From the NCBI GenBank assembly GCA_046233135.1, contig JBJXHN010000001.1, positions 930,001-994,000 of the forward strand: a stretch of DNA of 64,000 nucleotides, given 5' to 3'. Source of the stretch: JBJXHN01 sp046233135 (GTDB taxonomy: Bacteria; Pseudomonadota; Alphaproteobacteria; Rhodospirillales; Rhodospirillaceae). Positions 26,135-34,700 of this stretch are shown here, in pieces. The position numbers and the translations under genes are program-made. Within the stretch, counting starts at the first letter, position 1, and every line of letters starts with the position of its first letter. Under the pieces are notes generated by a model that saw nothing but the letters and a program-made list of their open reading frames with translations, ran no database searches and was not told the origin of the DNA.

Positions 26135-26857
26135 ATGGCGATTTACGACGAGATCGGCCCCGTCTACGACCTCATCTACCCGCAAACGGCCGAGCGTGTG
26201 CCCTTCGTGCGCGACAAGCTGCATGCCCTGGGCGCCAAATCCGTTCTGGAACTGGGCTGCGGCACCGGCCTGTACCTGGAACCGCTGAAAGAGTCCGGCC
26301 TGACCGTCGCCGGGATCGACGTCAGCACCGCGATGCTGGACGTGGCCCGCGCCAAGGATCCGACGCTGGCCCTCTTCCAGCAGGATGCCACGGCGTTCGC
26401 CCTGGACGACACATTCGACGCGATCCTGGCGCTCAGCTCCTTTTTCGTGGTGCTGCCCGACCATGCGGCTTTCGAACGCTGCCTGGACCGCTGCGTGGCC
26501 CATATGGCGCCCGGCGGCCTGCTGCTGGCCGAAATGCCCAACCACGCCGTGGAAATCGCCGAACTGAACGAAAAGCAGGAAGTGGTGACCAGCGCCGACG
26601 GCTCCGTCGTCACCGTGATCCAGTACAAGGCCTGCCCCACCCATTGGGAAGAGGACTGGTACCTGTACGAAGCCCGCGACGGCGTCTTCAACAACCGCGT
26701 GGCCCATTGCGCCGAACGGCTCTACGACACCGAAGAGACCAAGGAAAGCTTCCGCAGCCGGGGCTTCACCCTGGTGGACACCTGGGGCGACCTGCTGGGC
26801 AATGCCTTCGACCCCGCCTCGTCCCCGCGCGAAGTGTGGCTGTGGAGGCTGGGATGA
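26135..26857 (+). CDS. Class I SAM-dependent methyltransferase
   Basis: A 240-residue methyltransferase. Motif I VLELGCGTGLYLEPL (~37-51), the ribose-binding acidic residue in GIDVSTAMLDVAR and motif IV FDAILALSSFF are clear. The C-terminal half, with THWEEDWYLYEARDG and FRSRGFTLVDTWG, is typical of small-molecule methyltransferases; the substrate is unknown. Its stop overlaps the next methyltransferase start (ATGA), so the two are made together. The RBS is weak. Confidence 0.85.
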   Translation: MAIYDEIGPVYDLIYPQTAERVPFVRDKLHALGAKSVLELGCGTGLYLEPLKESGLTVAGIDVSTAMLDVARAKDPTLALFQQDATAFALDDTFDAILALSSFFVVLPDHAAFERCLDRCVAHMAPGGLLLAEMPNHAVEIAELNEKQEVVTSADGSVVTVIQYKACPTHWEEDWYLYEARDGVFNNRVAHCAERLYDTEETKESFRSRGFTLVDTWGDLLGNAFDPASSPREVWLWRLG

Positions 26858-27705
26858 CCGATGCGCCGACGGACAGCATCGCCCACGCCCGCGCCCATTA
26901 TGACCGGGCGCTGAGCGACCGTTTCTATCACCGGGTCTGGGCCGAAGACGATCTGTTCATCGGCGTCGGCCTGTTCAGGGACGCCGGTGATACCCTTCAG
27001 GCCGCCTGCCGCCGGACCATCGGGGAGCTGGTCTCCCGCATGCCCCGGCCGGCGGAGGGGGAGCGTCTGGCGGTTCTCGATCTGGGGGGTGGCTATGGTG
27101 CGGCGGACCGTTATGTGGCCGCCGCCCTGCCCAGCCACGTCACGGTGGTCAACCTCAGCGCCACCCAGAATGCCCAGAATCGGGAGCGCACTGCCAAGGC
27201 CGGCCTGGAAGACGCCGTCACCGTGCTGGAAGGGGATTTCCAGAGCCTGCCGCCGGACCTCGGGCCATTTGACGTGGTGATCTCGCAGGACGCTTTCGTG
27301 CACGCCAACGATCGCGCGGCCGTGTTCGCCGAGATCGACCGGGTCCTGCGTCCGGGGGGTCGGGTTCTGTTCACCGACCTGACCTGCACCCCGGGCAGCC
27401 CGCCCGAGACCTTGAAACCGGTGCTCGACCGTCTGGGGCTGACGGAAATGGGGACCCTGGACGCCTATGTCCGGCTGGCGGAAGCGCGCGGCTGGACGGT
27501 ACGGGCGGCCGAAGACCTGTCCCCCCACATCGCCGTCCACTATCGCTGCCTTCTGGCGACCCTGAACGCCCGCCGCGCCGACCTGACCGACGAGTTCGCC
27601 GACGAGGACCTGGACCGCATCGCCGCGGGCATCCAGGTGTGGATCACGGCGGCGGAAGCAGGACATCTGGGGTGGGCGCTGTTTGATTTCGGGAAGCCAG
27701 ACTAA
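26854..27705 (+). CDS. SAM-dependent methyltransferase, sarcosine/dimethylglycine methyltransferase-like
   Basis: A second SAM methyltransferase (283 residues). The N-terminus AHYDRALSDRFYHRVWAEDD recalls the YYN..DAD.FY..IWGGED opening of sarcosine/dimethylglycine N-methyltransferases. Motif I is VLDLGGGYGAADRYVA, and ISQDAFVHANDR followed by EIDRVLRPGGRVLFTDL also matches that group. Those enzymes make glycine betaine; here the substrate is inferred only. It is translationally coupled to the preceding methyltransferase. A short stem-loop overlaps its stop codon. Confidence 0.82.
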   Translation: MTDAPTDSIAHARAHYDRALSDRFYHRVWAEDDLFIGVGLFRDAGDTLQAACRRTIGELVSRMPRPAEGERLAVLDLGGGYGAADRYVAAALPSHVTVVNLSATQNAQNRERTAKAGLEDAVTVLEGDFQSLPPDLGPFDVVISQDAFVHANDRAAVFAEIDRVLRPGGRVLFTDLTCTPGSPPETLKPVLDRLGLTEMGTLDAYVRLAEARGWTVRAAEDLSPHIAVHYRCLLATLNARRADLTDEFADEDLDRIAAGIQVWITAAEAGHLGWALFDFGKPD

Positions 27706-27713
27706 AGGCTTCC
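27692..27713 (+). terminator. Short stem-loop at the end of the methyltransferase pair
   Basis: A 7-bp perfect stem (GGAAGCC/GGCTTCC, 8-nt loop) overlaps the stop codon and is followed by TCTTC. It is a weak terminator candidate. Confidence 0.4.
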
Positions 27714-27845
27714 TCTTCAATCGTTCGATCCGAAACTAGCATCATGACGCCGCCAGTGCTTCAAATACGTGGCAACTAGATCAGATCAGAGAATGCAATA
27801 AAAACAGAAAGCGCCCGTATTAAATAAGATGGAAATTGAAATCCC

Positions 27846-28253
27846 ATGAAACGCTTTGTTGCTTCAATATTAATATTAATATTAATACCGACTGCGACAG
27901 ATGCAATATACTCGCACAATGCATCAACACCATATGGGTTTATGAAAATAGATATATTTCTTAAAGACGTGTGGTTTCTTATCATAATAATACTGTCTAC
28001 TGCTATAGGAATATTTTCATCAATTACGATCCCTCGTGCCCTTTCAAATTCCCATAACATTTCTATTAGAGAAATTTTAGAAAAACGCACAATTCTCGGT
28101 TCATGCATACTCTCACCTATTGTTGTAAGCGGCTTTTACCCAGATATTGCCAACATTAAATCAAATACAATTGTATGCCTTCTGTGCTTCCAAAATGGGT
28201 ATTTTTGGGAGAATATAACATCAATTATATACAAAGAGGATAATGTAAAATGA
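27846..28253 (+). CDS. Small multi-pass membrane protein of the AT-rich island
   Basis: A 135-residue protein of no recognised family. Residues 1-20 look like a signal peptide or first TM helix (FVASILILILIP), followed by a strong TM helix (~42-62, VWFLIIIILSTAIGIFSS) and two weaker hydrophobic stretches (~82-96, ~105-118). Within the first helix, ATT/AAT units are repeated in tandem. Base composition is sharply lower in GC than the genome, with A/T-ending codons, pointing to recent acquisition. Its stop overlaps the metallopeptidase start (ATGA), so the two proteins probably act together at the membrane. Confidence 0.65.
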   Translation: MKRFVASILILILIPTATDAIYSHNASTPYGFMKIDIFLKDVWFLIIIILSTAIGIFSSITIPRALSNSHNISIREILEKRTILGSCILSPIVVSGFYPDIANIKSNTIVCLLCFQNGYFWENITSIIYKEDNVK

Positions 28254-30112
28254 AAATAAAAATACTCTCTTTAGCTGTCGCAGCTATAGCATCTATAATG
28301 ATTTTTAAAATAATTTTATTTAATCACACAACAAATCCATTGGAAATGGAAATAAAAAATGCTATCGAAAGCAATAATATAAGCACAGAATACAATGATT
28401 TGCTAAAGGATGCGCTATCCGTACTGTCTAAAGTTGACAATGATTTTAAAAAAATTGTAGTCAGTAGAGAACCAAACAAAAAAGAAGTTGCACTAATACT
28501 AATTGATACAAATACACCATACGTAAGGAATGAAACAAATTATTTATCAATTGCAGAAAAAAATATGCTTGCAGTTGGCGGAAAGTACATTATTGCCGAC
28601 AAAAACTTAATAGATTTAATGCTGCTAAACGCGAGCATTTCTTCGAGCGCTGAACTTATACTAAAAATTGAATCATCGAAAAAAGTACCAAACACCAACC
28701 TCATCCGCTCCAACGTAGAGCAACTACGTACACGGCAACTTGCGAACACAAGGGAGTTTTTAAAAGGTAATCTTAAAGAAATTAATATTGACTACGGACG
28801 TGCATATCGCGATCTCAAAAAAGAAGAATTCAGAGAATTTCTATTTGAGGAAATAATCGTACATAAAAAGCATAACGATCCAGTTTTTATGAAAAAATAT
28901 AACATATATTTTCCTGGATTAATTATGTATATATTAAGCGATAAATATGTCTCCCCAAAAGATTTTCCCATGCATGCAGCTCTTGTATTCCCACTTTCTT
29001 CTGTACTTTTTGCCCCAATATCCCATGAGTTAAAACATATAGAAGACGAAGAAACAGGAGCTTTTCTTGATGATGTGATAAATGCTTCAAAATTAAAAGA
29101 GATTAAAATAAAAGAAAATCAAGCTGATAATTATGCAATAAGCAAAATTAAAAAAGCATTGTCTTCCAGTTCCTTATTTGAACTTGAAATAGCAAAACAG
29201 AACATTGGCTCAAATATCTTATTTTCATCTAGATTTTTTTCAGACTTGTTATTAACAAAAAGAATGAAAAATTTTAGAAGCCTTCCTCAATATGCGACAG
29301 CCATTGACATATTTTACGAACAAAACCGCTCATGCGATGATGGAGGTGTCACAGGTTATTTTGATTTTGAAGATATAACAGATATTAAGCCAGCTATCCC
29401 GCCGCTCTTGACGGTAAACGAAGTCAAAAACATAAATAATGAAATACTAAATGAAAAATATAATACACATCCACACGAAATAAGTAGAAGAATAAACTTC
29501 GATAGGATAAACATCATTAAGCCTGAAGAAGAATATCAAATTAACTCAGCCTTCGACCAAGGGCTACTTTCTATTGTTGCCAATTCTACTTCAAAAATAT
29601 CATCAAACGACTTTCAGAAACTTTACAGTAATTGGAATTTTATTGATACTAATGATATTGGCATAAGCGGAAATTGGTTTGACTTCATACAGAATAAATA
29701 CTCTCTAAAAGAGCAAAGCGTTGCATTTTGCCCCTTCGATAAATGTAAAATCTACACACATAGCTATAACTATTTTGAGATAGGGTATATGAATAATAAT
29801 ATAGTCTATTTCAGTTTTTTCTTTCCATGGTTTCAGCCAGATGCATCGAACATGGAAATTGAAAATCGTGAAATTCCATCACTACAAAGAATGGAAGATC
29901 AATTTAATATTTTTAAATACACTATAAAATCCTTGGCAAGAGAAATAGAAAATCAAAATAAACTCAACATAGAAAGTGGGAAATTCATATCAGACCTTGC
30001 CCGCTGCGGAGGTGGCAGCTTCTTTTTAAAAGAAAAAAATCATACAATATATGCTAACACCTTGGATGAGCATTTTTCATTTAAACTCACCTATGTATTC
30101 AACGAGAATTAG
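28250..30112 (+). CDS. Membrane-anchored M48-like zinc metallopeptidase
   Basis: A 620-residue putative zinc peptidase. Residues ~5-24 form an N-terminal anchor or signal. The zinc signature HELKH is at 259-263 (ISHELKHIEDEE), the likely third ligand is Glu289 in KENQADNYA, and THPHEISRR at 406-414 matches the THP..xxR block that follows the catalytic domain in M48 (HtpX/Oma1-like) enzymes. Hydrophobic segments ~222-257 sit just before the active site. The C-terminal ~200 residues are not recognised. It is AT-rich like its partner gene, within a 2.4-kb island next to an IS remnant. Without a search the family call rests on these three motifs in order. Confidence 0.68.
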   Translation: MKIKILSLAVAAIASIMIFKIILFNHTTNPLEMEIKNAIESNNISTEYNDLLKDALSVLSKVDNDFKKIVVSREPNKKEVALILIDTNTPYVRNETNYLSIAEKNMLAVGGKYIIADKNLIDLMLLNASISSSAELILKIESSKKVPNTNLIRSNVEQLRTRQLANTREFLKGNLKEINIDYGRAYRDLKKEEFREFLFEEIIVHKKHNDPVFMKKYNIYFPGLIMYILSDKYVSPKDFPMHAALVFPLSSVLFAPISHELKHIEDEETGAFLDDVINASKLKEIKIKENQADNYAISKIKKALSSSSLFELEIAKQNIGSNILFSSRFFSDLLLTKRMKNFRSLPQYATAIDIFYEQNRSCDDGGVTGYFDFEDITDIKPAIPPLLTVNEVKNINNEILNEKYNTHPHEISRRINFDRINIIKPEEEYQINSAFDQGLLSIVANSTSKISSNDFQKLYSNWNFIDTNDIGISGNWFDFIQNKYSLKEQSVAFCPFDKCKIYTHSYNYFEIGYMNNNIVYFSFFFPWFQPDASNMEIENREIPSLQRMEDQFNIFKYTIKSLAREIENQNKLNIESGKFISDLARCGGGSFFLKEKNHTIYANTLDEHFSFKLTYVFNEN

Positions 30113-30142
30113 AATATAATATTTTATATACTTAATCAACTC

Positions 30143-30860
30143 TCATGTTTTTCCCGATGCAGTGACGCGTTGCTTCATCAACCAAACGTCACAGTTAGTC
30201 AGGAGTAACTCCGTGCAGATAGTACACCGCACGGCAGAAGAGGCGTTAAACACACTTTGATCGGGTTTGGCAGGCGGTGCTTTCTCCTTCATCTCGGATT
30301 TCCGGATGCCAGCTTTGAAGGCTGTCAGGGACGTACGGCCCTTCATGCCGCGCCCCTGATAAGGGCGTTTCTCGTTGTAGTAAACGAGATAGGTTTCCAG
30401 TGCACTTTGCATCTCATTGACGGTCTCGTATCAGGTCTTCCGTCCCTCAATGCGGAAATATTCATCCAGAAGTGTCTGCCGTAGCCTTTTCCAGACGAAG
30501 AAGCCCGTCATGCTTGGTCAGCAGCTTGTGGCGAGCCCAGATTCCGTTTCCCACCAGAGGAGACCTGGACAGCACGGGGCGCCAGTGCTTGAGCAACGCG
30601 CGCCGGGCCGTGGCAAGGATGCTCCAGAGCATGGCCAGGAGGATAGCGGCCTTCTACATCTGATGGGAATGGGGACCTTTGGAGCAAGGCAGGCAGTCAA
30701 TCAGTCCGTCTGCTCCATCGGTCTGATAATTCCGCCGGACCTCGTAAAAATGCTGACGGGACTATCCCATCACTTTGCATGCTTTGCTGACGTTGTCCAA
30801 GTCCTGCACCAATTCGAGCAGGGACACCTTCCCACGTGCACCCTTCTAAATCGTGGTCAT
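30143..30860 (-). pseudogene. Decayed IS481-type transposase
   Basis: Read on the minus strand from ATG 30860, the frame gives MTTI-stop, then ARGKVSLLELVQDLDNVSKA and KVMG-stop-SRQHFYEVRR, the N-terminus of IS481-family transposases, with nonsense codons at positions 5, 33 and 69. The 3' part reads DEYFRIEGRKT-stop-YETVNEM and then YLVYYNEKRPYQGRGMKGRT, the end of the DDE integrase domain. Only about 0.7 kb remains of the usual ~1 kb, so the middle is deleted. It bounds the AT-rich island on its right side. Terminal inverted repeats were not identified. Confidence 0.85.
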
Positions 30861-30930
30861 GTCGCTTTTCCTTGCGTGTGTTGGACAAGGTTTGGCGACT
30901 TCATCCTAACCCATTTCCGGGTGCGGTATG

Positions 30931-30968
30931 GTGACACCGTACACCAGCATGCCGGGGTACGGTGTGAC
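30931..30968 (-). terminator. Hairpin after the sulfotransferase gene
   Basis: A 12-bp stem with one mismatch (30931-30942 and 30957-30968) lies 9 bp after the minus-strand stop at 30977. No T-run follows, so a role in termination or mRNA stability is possible rather than sure. Confidence 0.4.
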
Positions 30969-30976
30969 GCGAACTG

Positions 30977-31777
30977 TCAGGTAAATGTCGTCACATCACA
31001 TATAACCCGCAGCCGGCTTTCGTACAGCTCGCGATACAGCGGGGCGCAAATCGCGTAGGCCTCCTGCACCAGTGCGGCTTCATTGGCCATCGAACTTTCC
31101 GGCAGCGGCTCCGACGCACTGGTGTCCACGGTGAAGCCCACGGACTGGGACACCGCCCCGTGCCAGCTGCCCCCTTCCCACCAGTTCAGCTCCGGCCGCT
31201 CCTTGGCTTCCCAGGTCAAGGCCCGGGGCAGGAACGGCAGGCCGACGGCCGTGCAGTAGGCTTCCGCCATGCCCGCCGGGTCCGCCAGCAGGTCGCCGGC
31301 ATCCAGGATCACCGGCATCCGCCCCGACCGCTCCTTTTCCAGCATGGCCAGGCGGTGCAGCGTCGGATAGCCGGTCTCGGCCATGGTGAAGTCGGGCCAG
31401 GCCTTGTACAGCGACGGCAGCAGCCGCGCCGGGTCGCGGATCAGAATGGTGTTGTGGAACAGATCCACCAGCGCCCCGTCCAGGATCGGCTCCACGTAAT
31501 AGGGCATGTCCTTGAAGAACACCGGCCCCTCGGCCACCGCCGCCAGCAGACGGGCGGTGACCCGGGCGTAGGTGTTCTCCGGCTGGTCCGGTTCGTCGGC
31601 CTTGCGGTCGCTGGACCGGTCCGCGCTCATGTAATAGCAGGGGCCGTAGGGTTCGTGAAAAACCCGCAGGTCGCCCCGCTCCATCATCATCACCTCGAAG
31701 GCGGTGGACACGGACCGCGGGCAGGTCCACAGCGCCAGGGCCTTGCCTTGCCCCACAGGCCTGTCCGGGCCGGTCAT
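30977..31777 (-). CDS. Sulfotransferase family protein
   Basis: A 266-residue P-loop sulfotransferase-like protein. The N-terminal ALWTCPRSVSTAFEVMM is the 5'-phosphosulfate-binding loop of this family, and NTILIRDPARLLPSLYKAW is the 3'-phosphate-binding block. Transfer of sulfate from PAPS to a small molecule is expected, though related proteins may have other roles. Its ATG overlaps the stop of the giant MscS-type channel gene by 4 bp, so they are translationally coupled, an unusual pairing. Confidence 0.8.
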   Translation of the reverse strand: MTGPDRPVGQGKALALWTCPRSVSTAFEVMMMERGDLRVFHEPYGPCYYMSADRSSDRKADEPDQPENTYARVTARLLAAVAEGPVFFKDMPYYVEPILDGALVDLFHNTILIRDPARLLPSLYKAWPDFTMAETGYPTLHRLAMLEKERSGRMPVILDAGDLLADPAGMAEAYCTAVGLPFLPRALTWEAKERPELNWWEGGSWHGAVSQSVGFTVDTSASEPLPESSMANEAALVQEAYAICAPLYRELYESRLRVICDVTTFT

Positions 31778-34700
31778 CGTCCCGGTCCCGGTTCCATGTC
31801 CGGTCCGTCCCTGTCAGCGCCTTCAATCCCCGGCAGAGCTTCGATGCCCTGGCCCGAGGCCAGCAGCTCCATCGGCGGCAGGTTGGTGACGTTGATCCGC
31901 GCCTGCGGCAGGGAGATACCGGCGTCCACCAGGGCCTTCACCGCCCGGTTCTGATAGGCCCGGCCCGCCCCCCAGATGCTGATATTGCCCAGCAGCAGCA
32001 CCCGGAATTCGAAGCAGCGGGTGTCGGGGTGGATCTTGTTGATCCCCGGATCGACCCAGATATCGTTGATCTTATGCCCATGCACTTCGTCTGTTTTGAA
32101 AAGTTCTGCCTGTTCACGAAGAATGGCCACCACTTTTTCCGGATCGGAATCAAAGGTGACATAGAAGCGTACCCAGCTATTCCCCACACCGGAGTTCTTT
32201 TTCTGCCCCTTGATCATCGGGTTGTCTTCGCTGCCCCGGCACCAGTTCATCACACTGGAGATGTCCCCGTTGCTGATGTAGTTCAGACCACCCTTTTGCC
32301 AGTCGCGAATAGTTGTCAGACGCAGGTCGATGCTTTCCACCATGCCCACGGTCCCATTCACGATCACCCAGTCGCCCACGTTCAATTGCTTTTCCAGCAG
32401 CAGGAAGAAGCCGGCGAACACGTCTTTCAGGGTCGACTGCGCCCCGAAGGCCAGGGCCAGGCCGAAGATCCCCAAAGAGGCGATCAGCGGCCCCACGTCG
32501 ATGTTCACCGATTGCAGCATGTAGATGATCGACAAGGCCACCGCGCCAAAGGTGATCATGGTTTGCAGAATGCGGTTCAGGGTCCGCACCCGTTCGGTGG
32601 TGCCCGGCTCTTCTGCCTCCCGCTTGGCGGCGCGGGAGACGATGAAGCTGCCGACCATCCGCGCCAGAAGGACCACCGCCAGGCCCACCAGGGGGATGAT
32701 CACCAGCGCCGCCAGGGACAGCAGGGCGCTGTCCTTCAGCGCGCTTTCCCGCTGGACCCGCAGCGACCCGATTTCCCCCATGGCCAGTTGCTGGCGTTCC
32801 CGGTCGCCCAGGGCGCCGTCGGTCACCAGCCGCTGCAGTTCGTTCGGCGAGTAGCCCACAAGGCGGCCGATGGTGCGCTGGATATCGTCGCGGGTGGCAT
32901 CCAGGCGGGCGTTGAGGTCCTGATATCCCTCCACCCGCTGATCCAGCCCCCCCAGCGGAGCGATCATCATATCCAGCTCGCGCAGCCACATGCCGTAGCC
33001 CGACGCCAGCGCCCAATCGCCGTTCAGTCCGTTGATCAGGGCATTCCGCGCCTCGCGCAGCTTTTCCTCGTCATCCCCGTGGGGAAGCTGCGGAATGTCC
33101 GCCGCCGTCAGGGAGCCCCCCGTCTGCTCGTTGACCGTCGCCAGAATGTCCGAGGCCTGCAACGGGTTCAGCGCCGCCTGCACCAGGGCCGTCTGCACCG
33201 CCAGCCGCTGTTCGGCCAGGGTCACGACCTCGGCGACACCATCCCGCAGACCCTGCAGCAGCTCCCGCGTCTGCAGGGTCTGTTCCGACAGCTTGACGAG
33301 AATGCCTTGCCGCTCCCCGAGGTTCTCCACCCGCCGTTCGTTGACGATGAGCCGCTCGTAATAGCGGTTCAACAGTTCATCGATGTTCTTGGTTTCGGAC
33401 GACGCGAAATAGTCGGACAGAACCTTGTACGACCCCAGGTCGGCGGCGATGCGCTCGGCGATCTCGGATTCGATCTGGCGCCGTTGCAGCGGATCCATTG
33501 CATCGAATTCGGCGATGGTCCCATAAACCTCGCGCAAGCGAATGAAATCGCTCAATTCTTCCGTATTGCGGCTGAGGGTTTCCCGCCAGTCTTCCAGCGG
33601 ATTGATCAGGCCGTCCAGGATCTTCAGGCTGTCCAGTTCGGCACGCGGCCCGTCCAGCTGGGCAAGAACGGCCATCACCCGGCCGTTCACCGAAGAGGCC
33701 CGTTCCAGAGCTTCCCGGCTGGTCCAGTCGGCCACGCCTTCGGGCAGCGCCGCGTCTTCGATGCCCCCTTCGCGGACACGCCGGCGCAGCAGGGCCGCCG
33801 CCGCCCAGGCCCGCCGGGCACTGTCCAGAACCGCCTGGCTGTTGTCCTTCTGGACTGTCAGGGCCGCCTGGATCTGGTCCAGTTCGCCCCCCACCTCGAT
33901 GCGCAGGGATTGGGCGTCCTGATAGAACGTCCGCCGCCGCACCACGGTGCCATCCCGCAATTCCCGCAGCGACCGCAACCAGACCACGGCCCGGGACGGT
34001 TCGTCCCTGCCGGCGTCCGCCGCGGCATGGGTCGCCGCTTCGCCTTGGGGCGTTGCGGCCGTGGCAGCGGCTTCACCCTCCGCTGATGATGTATGGTGTT
34101 CCTCGCCCGTGCTTTCCGCCTCTGCGGTGGCGGCGGCGGCGCCCTCTGCGGCCGCGGCGGCCGCGGCGGTATCGACCGGCGGCGCTTCGATACGCAGGTT
34201 CTGCGCGGCCAGCCAGGTGGAGAAGCCCTCCGGCTGCTCCCGCACCGTCAGTTGCACCGGATCCACCTGGGCCTTGATGCCCTCCAGCGCCGCCGCCAGG
34301 GCCTCGGCCCGCGAGTCCACCGCCTGTTCGATCGCCGGCAGTTGGGCCGCGCTTTCCCGATAGGCCGCATTGGCCTCTTCGAAGGCCTGGATCAGGGCCG
34401 GCGCGTCCAGGTCCTGGAGGTCCTGAATGAAGACCGTCCATTCCTCTTCCCGCGCCAGCACCTGCTTGTGGGTGTTCAGGGCGCGGCGGGCTTCGGAGCG
34501 GGCGGCAAAGCCGGCCGTCACGGCGTCGTCCAGTTCCTCCAGCCGGGCGGCGAGCGCGGTTTCCTGTTCGGCCAGGGTCGCCCCGGATTCCCGCAGGCGG
34601 GTCAGGCGGGCGGCATAGCGGTCCCCTTGCGCTTCGGCCGGCACCGTCACCCCGGCGCTTTCCGACCGCTCTTGCAGCAGCTGGGACAGCACATCCAGGG

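Noticed and set aside
27776..28108. A 110-codon minus-strand frame in the AT-rich island.
   Set aside because: It is antisense to the small membrane protein gene, which has a signal-like N-terminus and is coupled to the metallopeptidase.
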